NCBI RefSeq assembly: GCF_004571025.1
Contig: NZ_SPQT01000001.1
Location: 992,001 to 1,056,000, forward strand
DNA from: Bradyrhizobium niftali
Lineage (GTDB): Bacteria; Pseudomonadota; Alphaproteobacteria; Rhizobiales; Xanthobacteraceae
Reading direction: 5' to 3'
DNA length: 64,000 nt
Shown here: one piece after another, positions 8,881-17,638 of the stretch
How positions within the stretch are numbered: the stretch's first letter is position 1
How the letters are laid out: each line of letters opens with the position of its first letter
Made by a program: the position numbers and the translations under genes
Notes under the pieces: model-generated
The model's database searches: none
Seen by the model: the letters and a program-made list of their open reading frames with translations, nothing else
Told to the model about the DNA's origin: nothing

Positions 8881-9816
8881 TTGGGATTTACTCCGCGGCA
8901 CCGAAGCCTCGAGCCCTTGGTCTGTCGGATGCAGGCGACGTCGAATTTTGGGGTGCAGGAGACGCACGGGATCCTGAACCGCTTCCAGGCCGAATTCCGC
9001 GGCTCGAGCGAAGGGCTCGGCTGGTCATCGGCGTTTGCCTCGGTCCAGCGCGAACGGCCGTTTGAGGGGCACTTCCACGCACTGTCAGACAATCTGATGG
9101 TGTTACATCGGGGCGGCCCGGTCGACATCACGTATGTGATGGACGGCAAGTCGGTTGCCCGGCACATCCCGCGCGGTGGCGTTTTCTTCCTGCCGGCGGG
9201 CCATGCATGCAATGTGCTCCTGCGCGAACCGCTGGAATCCACCCATATCTATCTGCGCTCCGACCTTTTCGCCGGCTCTGACGGGTCGCCCGGCGTGATC
9301 GGCGGCCTCGCGCCGATGCTCGGCGATCAGGACGCTGTGTTGGAGCATCTTGCCGCGGCGATCGGTGACACCATCACCGGTGGTCTGCCGGCCTCGTCGC
9401 TCTTCGTCGATCCGATCGCGCAAGCGATCGCCAACCGTTTCGTGGCGATCAACTTCCACAAGCCGAGCACGGAAGCTGGCAAGCATCCGAACTTGCTTAG
9501 TGGTAGGCAGATGGCACGCATCCGCGAATTCGTTGATGCCAATATCGATAGCGATATCCGGCTCGACCAGCTGGCGGAGCTGTGCGGCCGCAGCACCGAG
9601 TATTTCGTGCGGCTTTTCAAGGCGACCAGCGGCGTCTCGCCATATCAATATGTGCTCAATTTGCGCATAGAGCGCGCCAGGGCGCTGCTTGCCGACGAGA
9701 CCCTGAGTTTGGCTGAGATCGCGCTGGCTTGCGGCTTCTCCCATCAAGAGCATTTCACGCGGATGTTCCGCCGCTTTACTGGCATTACACCCGGCAGGTA
9801 CCGACACAGCCACTAG
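8881..9816 (+). CDS. AraC-family transcriptional regulator
   Basis: Up to 311 residues. The C-terminal ~100 residues are a double helix-turn-helix: RIREFVDANIDSDIRLDQLA, ELCGRSTEYFVRLFKATSGV and EIALACGFSHQEHFTRMFRR plus the ending FTGITPGRYR. The N-terminal part looks like a cupin-type sensor (RHIPRGGVFFLPAGHACNVL). Start is TTG 8881 or ATG 8929; neither has a clear ribosome site. It lies directly upstream of, and parallel to, the hydroxyquinol genes, and a phased direct repeat lies in between, so it very probably activates them in response to an aromatic inducer. Confidence 0.88.
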   Translation: MGFTPRHRSLEPLVCRMQATSNFGVQETHGILNRFQAEFRGSSEGLGWSSAFASVQRERPFEGHFHALSDNLMVLHRGGPVDITYVMDGKSVARHIPRGGVFFLPAGHACNVLLREPLESTHIYLRSDLFAGSDGSPGVIGGLAPMLGDQDAVLEHLAAAIGDTITGGLPASSLFVDPIAQAIANRFVAINFHKPSTEAGKHPNLLSGRQMARIREFVDANIDSDIRLDQLAELCGRSTEYFVRLFKATSGVSPYQYVLNLRIERARALLADETLSLAEIALACGFSHQEHFTRMFRRFTGITPGRYRHSH

Positions 9817-9874
9817 GTTCCGCTGATCGCGGCCGGTGTGGTCGAAGGCCCGACTCGGCCCTGTATTATTTTTC

Positions 9875-9908
9875 CGGTTTTGTGCAGATTTTGTTCGGTT
9901 TCGTGCAG
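9875..9908 (+). promoter_or_regulatory. AraC-type direct-repeat operator
   Basis: Two 13-bp direct repeats, CGGTTTTGTGCAG (9875-9887) and CGGTTTCGTGCAG (9896-9908), differ at one base and are spaced exactly 21 bp, two helical turns. This is the layout expected for a dimeric AraC-family activator bound on one face upstream of a promoter. It lies between the AraC gene and the maleylacetate reductase start at 9985. Confidence 0.65.
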
Positions 9909-9984
9909 GCCCGCCGCGCCAGTGCGCCCCTAGCTTCCTCCCAACGACATGAGATCGCCGGTTCGCCGGCTTGGGAGGATTGCC

Positions 9985-11109
9985 ATGAGCATCGCGTTGG
10001 CCGATGCCGGAGGCGCGTCCGTTGCGACGGCCGGTAATGCGGGGAAGGGCGCGTTTGCCTATTGCTCGCAGCAATATCGCGTCCTGTTCGGTGCCGGCAC
10101 CTCGGGGCGACTCGGCGAGGAGGCAGAGCGCCTCGGCATCAAGCGGGCGCTGGTGCTAACCACAAGCGAGCAGCACGACCTCGGGCGACGGCTCGGCACA
10201 GGCCTCAGTGACAGGCTCGCCGGTCTGTTTACCGGCGCACGCATGCATACGCCGGTTGAAGTCACCAACGAAGCGCTTCGGGTTGTGGAGTCCCGCGACA
10301 TCGACGGGCTGGTCGCGATCGGCGGCGGCTCGACGGTCGGGCTCGGCAAGGCGCTCTCGCTGCGCACGGGGTTGCCGCATATCGCGATGCCGACCACTTA
10401 TGCCGGCTCCGAGATGACGCCGATTCTTGGCGAGACCAGCAACGGCATCAAGACCACGCAGCATTCCCAGGATCTGGTGCCGGACACCGTCATCTACGAC
10501 GTCGATCTCACCCTCAGCCTGCCGCCGCACATCTCCGCCGCCAGCGGCCTGAACGCGATCGCCCACGCCGTCGAGGCGTTTTATGCGCCCAACGCCAATC
10601 CTCTGACCTCGCTGATGGCGGAAGATGGCATCGTCGCGCTCGCCCGCGCGCTGCCGCGCATCATGGTGGCGCCCGCCGATCCCGGAGCCCGTCGCGATGC
10701 GCTCTACGGCGCCTGGCTCTGCGGCATCTGCCTCGGTGCGGTCGGCATGTCGCTGCACCACAAGCTCTGCCACGTGCTGGGCGGCATGTTCAACCTGCCC
10801 CATGCCGAAACTCACGCCATCGTGCTGCCGCACGCCGCCGCCTACAACGCCGCCGCCGCGCCTGAGGCCATGACTCGCGTCGCGCGGGCGCTGCACAGCG
10901 CCAATGCTCCGCAGGGCCTGTTTGACCTTGCCCGTCAGCTCGGGCTGCCATGCGCGCTCGCCGACATCGGAATGCCCGAGGACGGCATCGTACGCGCCGC
11001 GGAGATGGCGGTGCGCAAGCCATATGCCAATCCCAGACCGATTGATCACGCGCCGATCGAGCAATTGATCGCGGCAGCTTGGCGCGGCGATGCGCCCGCG
11101 CAGGACTGA
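9985..11109 (+). CDS. maleylacetate reductase (iron-containing alcohol dehydrogenase family)
   Basis: 374 residues. Reduces maleylacetate to 3-oxoadipate with NAD(P)H, the step after hydroxyquinol ring cleavage. Seen: the nucleotide-binding GGGSTVGLGKALSLRTGLPH segment, PTTYAGSEMTPILGET characteristic of maleylacetate reductases, and the C-terminal LCHVLGGMFNLPHAETHAIV region that replaces the usual metal site. The start follows GGGAGGA (9973-9979). First gene of the hydroxyquinol operon; the dioxygenase producing its substrate follows 24 bp later. Confidence 0.92.
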   Translation: MSIALADAGGASVATAGNAGKGAFAYCSQQYRVLFGAGTSGRLGEEAERLGIKRALVLTTSEQHDLGRRLGTGLSDRLAGLFTGARMHTPVEVTNEALRVVESRDIDGLVAIGGGSTVGLGKALSLRTGLPHIAMPTTYAGSEMTPILGETSNGIKTTQHSQDLVPDTVIYDVDLTLSLPPHISAASGLNAIAHAVEAFYAPNANPLTSLMAEDGIVALARALPRIMVAPADPGARRDALYGAWLCGICLGAVGMSLHHKLCHVLGGMFNLPHAETHAIVLPHAAAYNAAAAPEAMTRVARALHSANAPQGLFDLARQLGLPCALADIGMPEDGIVRAAEMAVRKPYANPRPIDHAPIEQLIAAAWRGDAPAQD

Positions 11110-11133
11110 ACCTCAGGGATCAAGGACAACAGG

Positions 11134-12036
11134 ATGACCAATTTCAATGAGCATAACCTCACTGACGAGGTGGTTCGCAGCTTCGCCAACACGCCGAACA
11201 AGCGGCTGAAGTTCCTCATCGAGGAGACGGTGAAATCGCTGCACGATCTGGTGCGCCGCACCGAACTCACCTTCGAGGAATGGAATCAGGCGATCGAGTT
11301 CCTGACCCGCACCGGCCAGACCTGCACGCCGCTGCGCCAGGAGTTCATCCTGCTCTCCGACGTGCTCGGCGTCTCGATGCTGGTCGACGCCGTCAATCAC
11401 CGCGAGCGCGAGGGCGCGACCGAGACCACGGTGCTCGGCCCGTTCTATGTCGGCGAGCACCGCGTTACGCCGCACGGTGCCAATATCTCCGAGGGAATCG
11501 ACGGTGAAGTGATGTTCGTGCAGAGCCGCGTCACCGACCTCGCCGGCAAGCCGCTCGCCGGTGCCGAGATCGACGTCTGGCATGCCGACGACGACGGCTT
11601 CTACGATTCGCAGAAGGCCGATTACGCGACCCACGGTCCGTCGCTGCGCGCACGTTTCGTCACCGATGCCGATGGCCGCTTCTCGTTCCGCACCATCTTG
11701 CCGTGCAGCTATCCGATCCCGACCGACGGCCCGGTCGGCGATCTCATCACCGCCACGCAGCGTCATCCAATGCGCCCCGCGCATGTGCACTTCCTGGTCA
11801 AGGCCGAAGGCTACGAGCCGCTGATCACCCACGTCTTCCTCGACGGCGACCAATATCTGCGCAGCGACGTGGTGTTCGGCGTCAAGGACGAGCTCATCGC
11901 GCGCGTCGAGCCGAGCAACGAAGCGGCATTGCCGAACGGCGAGCGGGTCTCCGGCCCGTGGTACCTGATGACCTACGACTTCCAGATGAAGCCCGGCGCA
12001 GGGCTGGTGCCCCGGCCGATGATGGCCGCGGAATAA
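11134..12036 (+). CDS. hydroxyquinol 1,2-dioxygenase (intradiol ring cleavage)
   Basis: 300 residues. Opens hydroxyquinol (1,2,4-trihydroxybenzene) to maleylacetate using non-haem Fe(III). An N-terminal helical linker domain (1-95) is followed by the catalytic beta-sandwich from LGPFYVGEH. Likely iron ligands are Tyr157 (DDGFYD), Tyr193 (LPCSYPIP), His217 and His219 (RPAHVHF); the Tyr193-His217 spacing equals that of known hydroxyquinol dioxygenases. Length and the WHADDDGFYDSQ pattern fit this subgroup rather than catechol 1,2-dioxygenase, and the reductase next door supports it. Confidence 0.92.
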   Translation: MTNFNEHNLTDEVVRSFANTPNKRLKFLIEETVKSLHDLVRRTELTFEEWNQAIEFLTRTGQTCTPLRQEFILLSDVLGVSMLVDAVNHREREGATETTVLGPFYVGEHRVTPHGANISEGIDGEVMFVQSRVTDLAGKPLAGAEIDVWHADDDGFYDSQKADYATHGPSLRARFVTDADGRFSFRTILPCSYPIPTDGPVGDLITATQRHPMRPAHVHFLVKAEGYEPLITHVFLDGDQYLRSDVVFGVKDELIARVEPSNEAALPNGERVSGPWYLMTYDFQMKPGAGLVPRPMMAAE

Positions 12037-12068
12037 CGATCACAGCCAACAATACGACCAAGGAGAGG

Positions 12069-13862
12069 ATGATGACCAGCAAACCTGTTGAGACCGATGT
12101 GCTTGTCGTCGGCAGTGGCCCGGCCGGCGCGACGGCGGCGGCGCTGCTCGGCATGTACGGCGTCAAGCACATCCTGGTGACGAAATACGGCTGGCTGGCC
12201 GACACGCCGCGCGCGCACATCACCAACCAGCGTGCGATGGAGGTGCTGCGCGATCTAGGCCTCGAGGAAAAGGCGGTGGCACAGGCGACGCCGCAACATC
12301 TGATGGCCAACAACGTGTTCTGCGAAAGCCTCGCCGGCGAGGAGTTTGGCCGGCTCTATTCCTGGGGCAATCATCCCTCACGCAAGGCGGATTACGATCT
12401 CGCCAGCCCGACCCGGATCTGCGATCTGCCGCAGAATTTGCTCGAGCCGATCCTGATCGAGGCCGCCGGCCAGCGCGGCACTTCGCTGTGCTTCAACACC
12501 GAGTTCGTTGACCTGGTGCAGGATGCCGACGGCGTCACGGCAACGGTGAAGGATCGACTATCCGGCGAGACCTACCAGATCCGCGCAAAGTATCTGATCG
12601 GCGCCGATGGCGGACGCAGCCGGGTTGCCGAGGTGATCGGGCTGCCGATGGAGGGTCAGATGGGCCGCGCCGGCAGCATGAACATCATCGTGCAGGCGGA
12701 CTTGAGCAAGTACGTCGCGCACAGGCCGAGTGTACTCTATTGGGTGCTGCAGCCTGGTGCGCAGATCGGCGGCATCGGAGCCGGCCTGATCCGAATGGTG
12801 CGGCCGTGGAACGAGTGGCTGATCATCTGGGGCTACGACATCGAGCAGGGCGAGCGCAAGCTCTCCAACGACGAGGCGATCTCGATCGTGCGCAATCTCG
12901 TCGGCGACGAGAGCCTCGAGGTCAAGGTCCGCTCCACCTCGACCTGGACCGTGAACGAGATGTACGCCGGCCACTATTCGTCCGGCCGCGTGTTCTGTGT
13001 CGGCGATGCCGTGCACCGCCATCCGCCGACCAACGGCCTCGGCTCCAATACCTCGATCCAGGATTCCTTCAATCTGTGCTGGAAGCTCATGCTGGTGCTC
13101 GAGGGCCACGCCGCACCGTCGCTGCTCGAGACCTATTCGGCCGAGCGCCAGCCGGTCGGCAAGCAAATCGTGACGCGCGCCAACAAGAGCATCGGCGATT
13201 TCCCGCCGATCTTCGAGGCAGTGGGCCTCGTCGCTTCGACGGATCCGGCGGAAGCACGCAAGGCGATCGCCGCGCGCAAGGCGCCGACCGCCGAGGGCAA
13301 GGCACGGCGCAAGAAGCTCTATGAGGCCATCGCCAACAAGAGCTACGAGTTCAACTGCCACGGCGTCGAGCTGAACCAGCGCTACGGCTCGACCGCCGTG
13401 GTGTCCGACGGCACGCCGATGCCGGCCTTCACCAGGGATCACGAACTTTATTATCAGGCAACGACCTGGCCCGGCGCGCATCTGCCGCATGTCTGGGTCG
13501 AGCATCATGGCCAGCGCAAATCGACGCTCGATCTTGTCGGCAAGGGCCGCTTCACGCTGCTCACCGGGGTCGGCGGCGATGGCTGGAAGGCCGCGGCCAC
13601 CGCAATCGAGAAGGCATACGGCCTGCCGGTAGACGTCGTCACCATCGGTCCGCAAGGCTGCGACGCGCTTGACATTTATGCCGACTGGTATCGCCAGAGC
13701 GAAGTCGACGAGGACGGCTGCGTGCTGGTGCGTCCCGACATGTATGTCGCCTGGCGCGCCAGAGAGGCGGTAGTGAATGCCCCCGACGTGCTGCTCGACG
13801 TGTTCGGCCAGATCCTTGGCCGTAGTGCGAAGGAGCAGGCGAAGTCCGTCGCCGCCGCGTGA
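12069..13862 (+). CDS. FAD-dependent phenol hydroxylase, TfdB/resorcinol hydroxylase-like
   Basis: 597 residues, the length of 2,4-dichlorophenol 6-monooxygenase (TfdB), which it resembles along its whole length. Motifs: GxGxxG in VLVVGSGPAGATAAALL, DG motif YLIGADGGRSRVAE, GD motif VFCVGDAVHRHPPTNGLGSN, and a C-terminal thioredoxin-like domain from about residue 430. In this operon it most likely makes hydroxyquinol from resorcinol or a related phenol (inference); a chlorophenol substrate cannot be excluded. The start has AGGAGAGG upstream; ATG codons at 12069 and 12072 are adjacent. Confidence 0.88.
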   Translation: MMTSKPVETDVLVVGSGPAGATAAALLGMYGVKHILVTKYGWLADTPRAHITNQRAMEVLRDLGLEEKAVAQATPQHLMANNVFCESLAGEEFGRLYSWGNHPSRKADYDLASPTRICDLPQNLLEPILIEAAGQRGTSLCFNTEFVDLVQDADGVTATVKDRLSGETYQIRAKYLIGADGGRSRVAEVIGLPMEGQMGRAGSMNIIVQADLSKYVAHRPSVLYWVLQPGAQIGGIGAGLIRMVRPWNEWLIIWGYDIEQGERKLSNDEAISIVRNLVGDESLEVKVRSTSTWTVNEMYAGHYSSGRVFCVGDAVHRHPPTNGLGSNTSIQDSFNLCWKLMLVLEGHAAPSLLETYSAERQPVGKQIVTRANKSIGDFPPIFEAVGLVASTDPAEARKAIAARKAPTAEGKARRKKLYEAIANKSYEFNCHGVELNQRYGSTAVVSDGTPMPAFTRDHELYYQATTWPGAHLPHVWVEHHGQRKSTLDLVGKGRFTLLTGVGGDGWKAAATAIEKAYGLPVDVVTIGPQGCDALDIYADWYRQSEVDEDGCVLVRPDMYVAWRAREAVVNAPDVLLDVFGQILGRSAKEQAKSVAAA

Positions 13863-13942
13863 TGCGACGCTGCGCGGATAATTGTTCAGAATGGAATGAA
13901 CGGCAGCCGGCTTGAAACCGGCTTGCCTCAAGGGAGGGGAAA

Positions 13943-15268
13943 ATGTCCAAGGACCTATTGAACATAAAGTCTTTCGATCGCCGCCGCCTGCTGCAGGGCA
14001 TCGCCGGTGGCCTCGCCGCCGCCGGCAGCACGACGTTGTTCGCGCCTTCCGTGCGCGCGGCCAACAAGCCGATCAAGATCGGCTATGTCTCGCCGAAGAG
14101 CGGACCGCTGGCCGCCTTCGCCGAAGCTGACGATTTCGTGCTCGGCGAATTCCGAAAGTTCATCAAGGACGGCGTCAAGGTCGGATCACAGACCTATCAG
14201 GTCGAGGTGGTGACAAAAGACAGTCAGTCGAATCCGAACCGCGCCGCCGAGGTCGCCAAGGAGCTGATCACCCGTGACAATGTCGGCCTGATCGTGGTCG
14301 GCGCCACGCCGGAAACCAACAATCCGGTGGCGACGCAGTGCGAGCTCGAGCAGGTGCCGTGCATCTCTTCCGTGGCGCCGTGGCAGACCAACTTCATCGG
14401 CCGCCAAGCCAACCCCGGCGATCCCAAGAGCTGGAAGCCGTTCGAATACACCTTCCACTATTTCTGGGGGCTGGAAGACGTGATCGGCGTCTTCACCAGC
14501 ATGTGGGGCCAGGTCGCGACCAACAAGTCGGTCGGCGCGCTGTTTCCGAACGATGCCGACGGCAACGCCTGGGGCGACACCACGATCGGCTTCCCGCCGG
14601 TGCTGGCCAAGCAGGGCTTCAAGCTCACCGACCCCGGCCGCTTCCAGAACCTCACCGACGATTTCAGCTCGCAGATCGCTGCATTTCGCGGCGCCGATGC
14701 CGAGATCGTCACGGGCGTGATCATCCCGCCCGACTTCACCACGTTCTGGAACCAGGCGCGGCAGAAGGGGCTCAAGCCGAAAGTCGTATCGGTCGCCAAG
14801 GCGCTGCTGTTCCCGGCGTCGGTGCAGGCGCTCGGCAAGGGCGGCAACAACATCTCGACCGAGGTGTGGTGGACGCCGACGCATCCCTACAAATCGAGCC
14901 TCAGCGGCGTCAGCGCCGCTGATCTGGCCAAGGGATATGAGCAGGCCTCCGGCAAGCAATGGACCCAGCCGATCGGCTTCGTGCATTCGCTGTTCGAGGT
15001 CGCGATCGCCGCCATCAAGCGCTCCGGCGACCCGAGCGACGGCGCGGCGCTGGCCAAGGCGATCGGCGCCACCAAGCTCGATACGATTGTGGGCCAGGTC
15101 ACATTCGGCTCCAGCGCCGTGCCGCCGTTCGCCGCGAAAAACATCGCCAAGACGCCGCTGGTGGGCGGCCAGTGGCGCCTCAGCGGCGACAAGTACAACA
15201 TGGTGATCACGGACAACAAGCTGGCGCCTCAGATACCGCTCGGCGGCGACATGCAGGCGCTGAGTTAG
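13943..15268 (+). CDS. ABC transporter substrate-binding protein with Tat signal
   Basis: 441 residues of the Peripla_BP_6 type. The N-terminus carries a twin-arginine motif (SFDRRRLLQGIAGGLAAAG) before a cleavage region SVRAANKP, so export through Tat is likely; the Liv binding proteins elsewhere in this window use Sec-type leaders. The mature protein opens with KIGYVSPKSGPLAAFAEADD. AGGGAGGGGA precedes the ATG. It follows the hydroxylase at 80 bp and heads a complete importer, so it probably binds the phenolic or aromatic-acid substrate of this operon. Confidence 0.88.
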   Translation: MSKDLLNIKSFDRRRLLQGIAGGLAAAGSTTLFAPSVRAANKPIKIGYVSPKSGPLAAFAEADDFVLGEFRKFIKDGVKVGSQTYQVEVVTKDSQSNPNRAAEVAKELITRDNVGLIVVGATPETNNPVATQCELEQVPCISSVAPWQTNFIGRQANPGDPKSWKPFEYTFHYFWGLEDVIGVFTSMWGQVATNKSVGALFPNDADGNAWGDTTIGFPPVLAKQGFKLTDPGRFQNLTDDFSSQIAAFRGADAEIVTGVIIPPDFTTFWNQARQKGLKPKVVSVAKALLFPASVQALGKGGNNISTEVWWTPTHPYKSSLSGVSAADLAKGYEQASGKQWTQPIGFVHSLFEVAIAAIKRSGDPSDGAALAKAIGATKLDTIVGQVTFGSSAVPPFAAKNIAKTPLVGGQWRLSGDKYNMVITDNKLAPQIPLGGDMQALS

Positions 15269-15337
15269 TGCAAGCCAGCTGATTCAAAGGAAGAGGATGC
15301 GTGGTGTTGCTGCGCATCTCCTCTACGCCAAAACCAG

Positions 15338-16063
15338 ATGTGGGCGACCATGCTCGAACTCCATGCCATCTCGAAGCGGTTCGGCGCCATTGTCGTTGCC
15401 GACGCGATCGACCTGACGCTGTCCTCCGGCGAGGCGCTGGGCGTCATCGGGCCGAACGGCGCCGGCAAGTCGACGCTGTTCAACCTCGTCACCGGGCTGT
15501 TGCGGCCGGACGCCGGCCGCATCGCACTCGATGGCGTCGACATCACGGGTCTTTCTCCGGAAGCACGCTGCCGCGCCGGCATCGGGCGCTCATTCCAGAT
15601 CCCGCAACCGTTCGACCACCTCTCTGTGTTCGAGAACCTTGCGGTCGCCGCGCTGTTCGGCGGCGGCCTGTCGGAGGCGGATGCGATCCAGCATTGCGGC
15701 CGCACGCTCGATCTGACCGGCCTCGAAGCCAAGGCCAATCGGCTCGCGGGCAGCCTGCCGCTGCTCGATCGCAAGCGACTCGAGCTGGCCCGCGCACTCG
15801 CCACAAAGCCGCGCACGCTGCTGCTCGACGAGATCGCGGGCGGTCTCACCGACGCCGAATGCCACGAGCTGGTCGAGACGATCAGAACCATCCATGCCGA
15901 AGGCGTCGGCATCATCTGGATCGAGCATGTCGTGCACGCGCTGCTCGCCGTGGTGCAGCGACTGGTCGTGCTGAACTTCGGTAAAGTCGTGGCGCAGGGC
16001 GTGCCGAACGAGGTGATGCGCTCCCGCGAGGTCGAGACCATCTATATGGGCGTGCCGGCGTGA
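15338..16063 (+). CDS. ABC transporter ATP-binding protein, LivG type with atypical signature
   Basis: 241 residues. Walker A is normal (GPNGAGKSTLF), but where LSGGQ/LSYGQ is expected the sequence reads GSLPLLDRKRLELARALA, and Walker B ends DEIAGGL instead of DEPAGGL. I have seen this LLDRKR form in a LivG subgroup, so it may be functional with a modified signature in only one of the two ATPase sites. The ATG at 15350 (MLELHAI) is an alternative start. It overlaps the next gene by GTGA. Confidence 0.85.
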   Translation: MWATMLELHAISKRFGAIVVADAIDLTLSSGEALGVIGPNGAGKSTLFNLVTGLLRPDAGRIALDGVDITGLSPEARCRAGIGRSFQIPQPFDHLSVFENLAVAALFGGGLSEADAIQHCGRTLDLTGLEAKANRLAGSLPLLDRKRLELARALATKPRTLLLDEIAGGLTDAECHELVETIRTIHAEGVGIIWIEHVVHALLAVVQRLVVLNFGKVVAQGVPNEVMRSREVETIYMGVPA

Positions 16064-16764
16064 CCGCGCTGCTCAGTGTCACGGCGCTCGATGCGTTCTA
16101 CGGCGACTTCCAGGCGCTGTTCGGCATCGACTTCGAGCTGAACGAGGGCGAGGCGGTCGCAGTGATCGGCGCCAACGGCGCCGGCAAGTCGACCATGCTG
16201 AAATCGTTGGCGGGGCTGGTGAAGAGCCGTCGCGATGCGATCCGCCTCGAGGGACGGGCGATCGGCGATGCATCCGCCGCCAGCATCGTCCGGCTCGGCC
16301 TCGCGCTGGTGTCTGAGGGCCGCCAGCTGTTTCCCTCGCTCAGCGTCGAGGAGAACCTCTTGATCGGCGCATATGGCGGCGAACGCAGGGCGCCGTGGGA
16401 TCTCGCCGCGGTCTACCGCATGTTCCCGGTGCTGAAGGAGCGGAGGCGCGGCGCCGTCACCGCGCTGTCGGGCGGGCAACAGCAGATGGTGGCGATCGGC
16501 CGCGCGCTGATGTCCAACCCACAGGTCCTGCTGTGCGACGAGATCAGCCTCGGCCTCGCGCCGATCGTGGTGGAGGACATCTACCGCATGCTGCCGCAGA
16601 TCCGCTCTGGCGGTACCGCCGTCGTGCTGGTCGAGCAGGACATCGCCCGCGCATTGCGGGCTTCGGATCGCTTCTACTGTTTGCAGGAGGGACGGGTGAC
16701 GCTGAGCGGACGGCCAGGGGATGTCGATCAGAACACGATCCGCGCGGCCTATTTCGGAGCATGA
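16060..16764 (+). CDS. ABC transporter ATP-binding protein, LivF type
   Basis: 234 residues, GTG start overlapping the previous stop (GTGA). Walker A GANGAGKSTML, canonical signature LSGGQQQM, Walker B VLLCDEISLGL and VVLVEQD after it. Pairs with the atypical LivG, so the ATPase dimer would have one canonical and one modified signature. Part of the hydroxyquinol-linked importer. Confidence 0.88.
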   Translation: MTALLSVTALDAFYGDFQALFGIDFELNEGEAVAVIGANGAGKSTMLKSLAGLVKSRRDAIRLEGRAIGDASAASIVRLGLALVSEGRQLFPSLSVEENLLIGAYGGERRAPWDLAAVYRMFPVLKERRRGAVTALSGGQQQMVAIGRALMSNPQVLLCDEISLGLAPIVVEDIYRMLPQIRSGGTAVVLVEQDIARALRASDRFYCLQEGRVTLSGRPGDVDQNTIRAAYFGA

Positions 16765-16771
16765 GGGAGCC

Positions 16772-17638
16772 ATGAGCGGGTTCGACACCATCATCGAAGG
16801 CGTGCTGCTCGGCGGCGTCTATGCGCTGTTCGCGCTCGGCCTGTCGTTGATCTTCGGCATCATGCGCCTGGTCAATCTGGCGCATGGCGATCTGATCCTG
16901 CTTGCCGCCTATCTGGTGCTCAGCGCCACGACCGCGCTCGGTCTGCCGCTGGCAGTCGCATCCTTGCTGGTCGTCATCACGATGTTCGTGCTCGGCTTCG
17001 TGCTGCAGCGGCTGGTGCTGGAGCGGGTGCTCGGCGACGACATCCTGCCGCCGCTGCTCGTCACCTTCGGCCTGTCGATCGTGATCCAGAATGGACTGCT
17101 GCTCGGCTATGGCGCCGATAGCCGCCGGCTGCAGGCAGGCGCCTTCGAATCCTCGTCGGTGGCGCTCGCCCCCGGCCTGAGCGTCGGGCTGGCGCCGCTG
17201 ATCGCGCTGGTGACGGCGGTTGCCGCCGTCGCGCTGCTCCAGCTCATCTTCTATCGCACCTCGCTCGGCCGCGCCTTCCGCGCCACTGCGGATAATCCCG
17301 CGATCGCGCAGTTGATGGGCGTCAACGAGCGCAATGTCTACGCCATCGCGGTTGGACTGTCGCTCGCGGTGTCGGTGATCGCCGCTGTTGTGCTTGGCAT
17401 CCGCGCCAGCTTCGATCCGTCGATCGGACCGGCGCGGCTGCTCTACGCATTCGAGGCGGTGATCATCGGCGGGCTCGGAAGCCTATGGGGGACGCTGGCG
17501 GGCGGCATCGTGCTCGGGCTGGCGCAGGCGATCGGAGGGCGGATCAATCCGGAATGGCAGATCCTGGCTGGCCATCTCGCCTTCCTTGTCGTGCTGATGG
17601 TGCGGCCGCGCGGCCTGTTCCCGGCGAGGCGGGCATGA
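16772..17638 (+). CDS. ABC transporter permease, LivH type
   Basis: 288 residues with LivH hallmarks: IIEGVLLGGVYALFALGLSL at the N-terminus, MRLVNLAHGDLILLAAYLVL, the coupling loop RATADNPAIAQLMGVNERNV and FEAVIIGGLGSLWGTLAGGI. The ATG at 16772 has GAGGGAG just upstream, only a few bases after the LivF stop. It overlaps the following LivM by ATGA, consistent with stoichiometric translation of the two channel halves. Confidence 0.9.
   Translation: MSGFDTIIEGVLLGGVYALFALGLSLIFGIMRLVNLAHGDLILLAAYLVLSATTALGLPLAVASLLVVITMFVLGFVLQRLVLERVLGDDILPPLLVTFGLSIVIQNGLLLGYGADSRRLQAGAFESSSVALAPGLSVGLAPLIALVTAVAAVALLQLIFYRTSLGRAFRATADNPAIAQLMGVNERNVYAIAVGLSLAVSVIAAVVLGIRASFDPSIGPARLLYAFEAVIIGGLGSLWGTLAGGIVLGLAQAIGGRINPEWQILAGHLAFLVVLMVRPRGLFPARRA

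Noticed and set aside
10156..11064. Long minus-strand frame opposite maleylacetate reductase
   Set aside because: GC-rich genes here generate long antisense frames; composition is Arg/Ala/Gly-rich and no family is visible.
11703..12068. Upstream extension of the FAD hydroxylase frame
   Set aside because: It lies within the hydroxyquinol dioxygenase gene in another frame; AGGAGAGG before 12069 and the TfdB-like N-terminus fix the start there.
12558..13931. 457-codon minus-strand frame opposite the hydroxylase
   Set aside because: Shadow of a strongly supported gene, with no motif of its own; the same holds for the long frame at 17443-18375.
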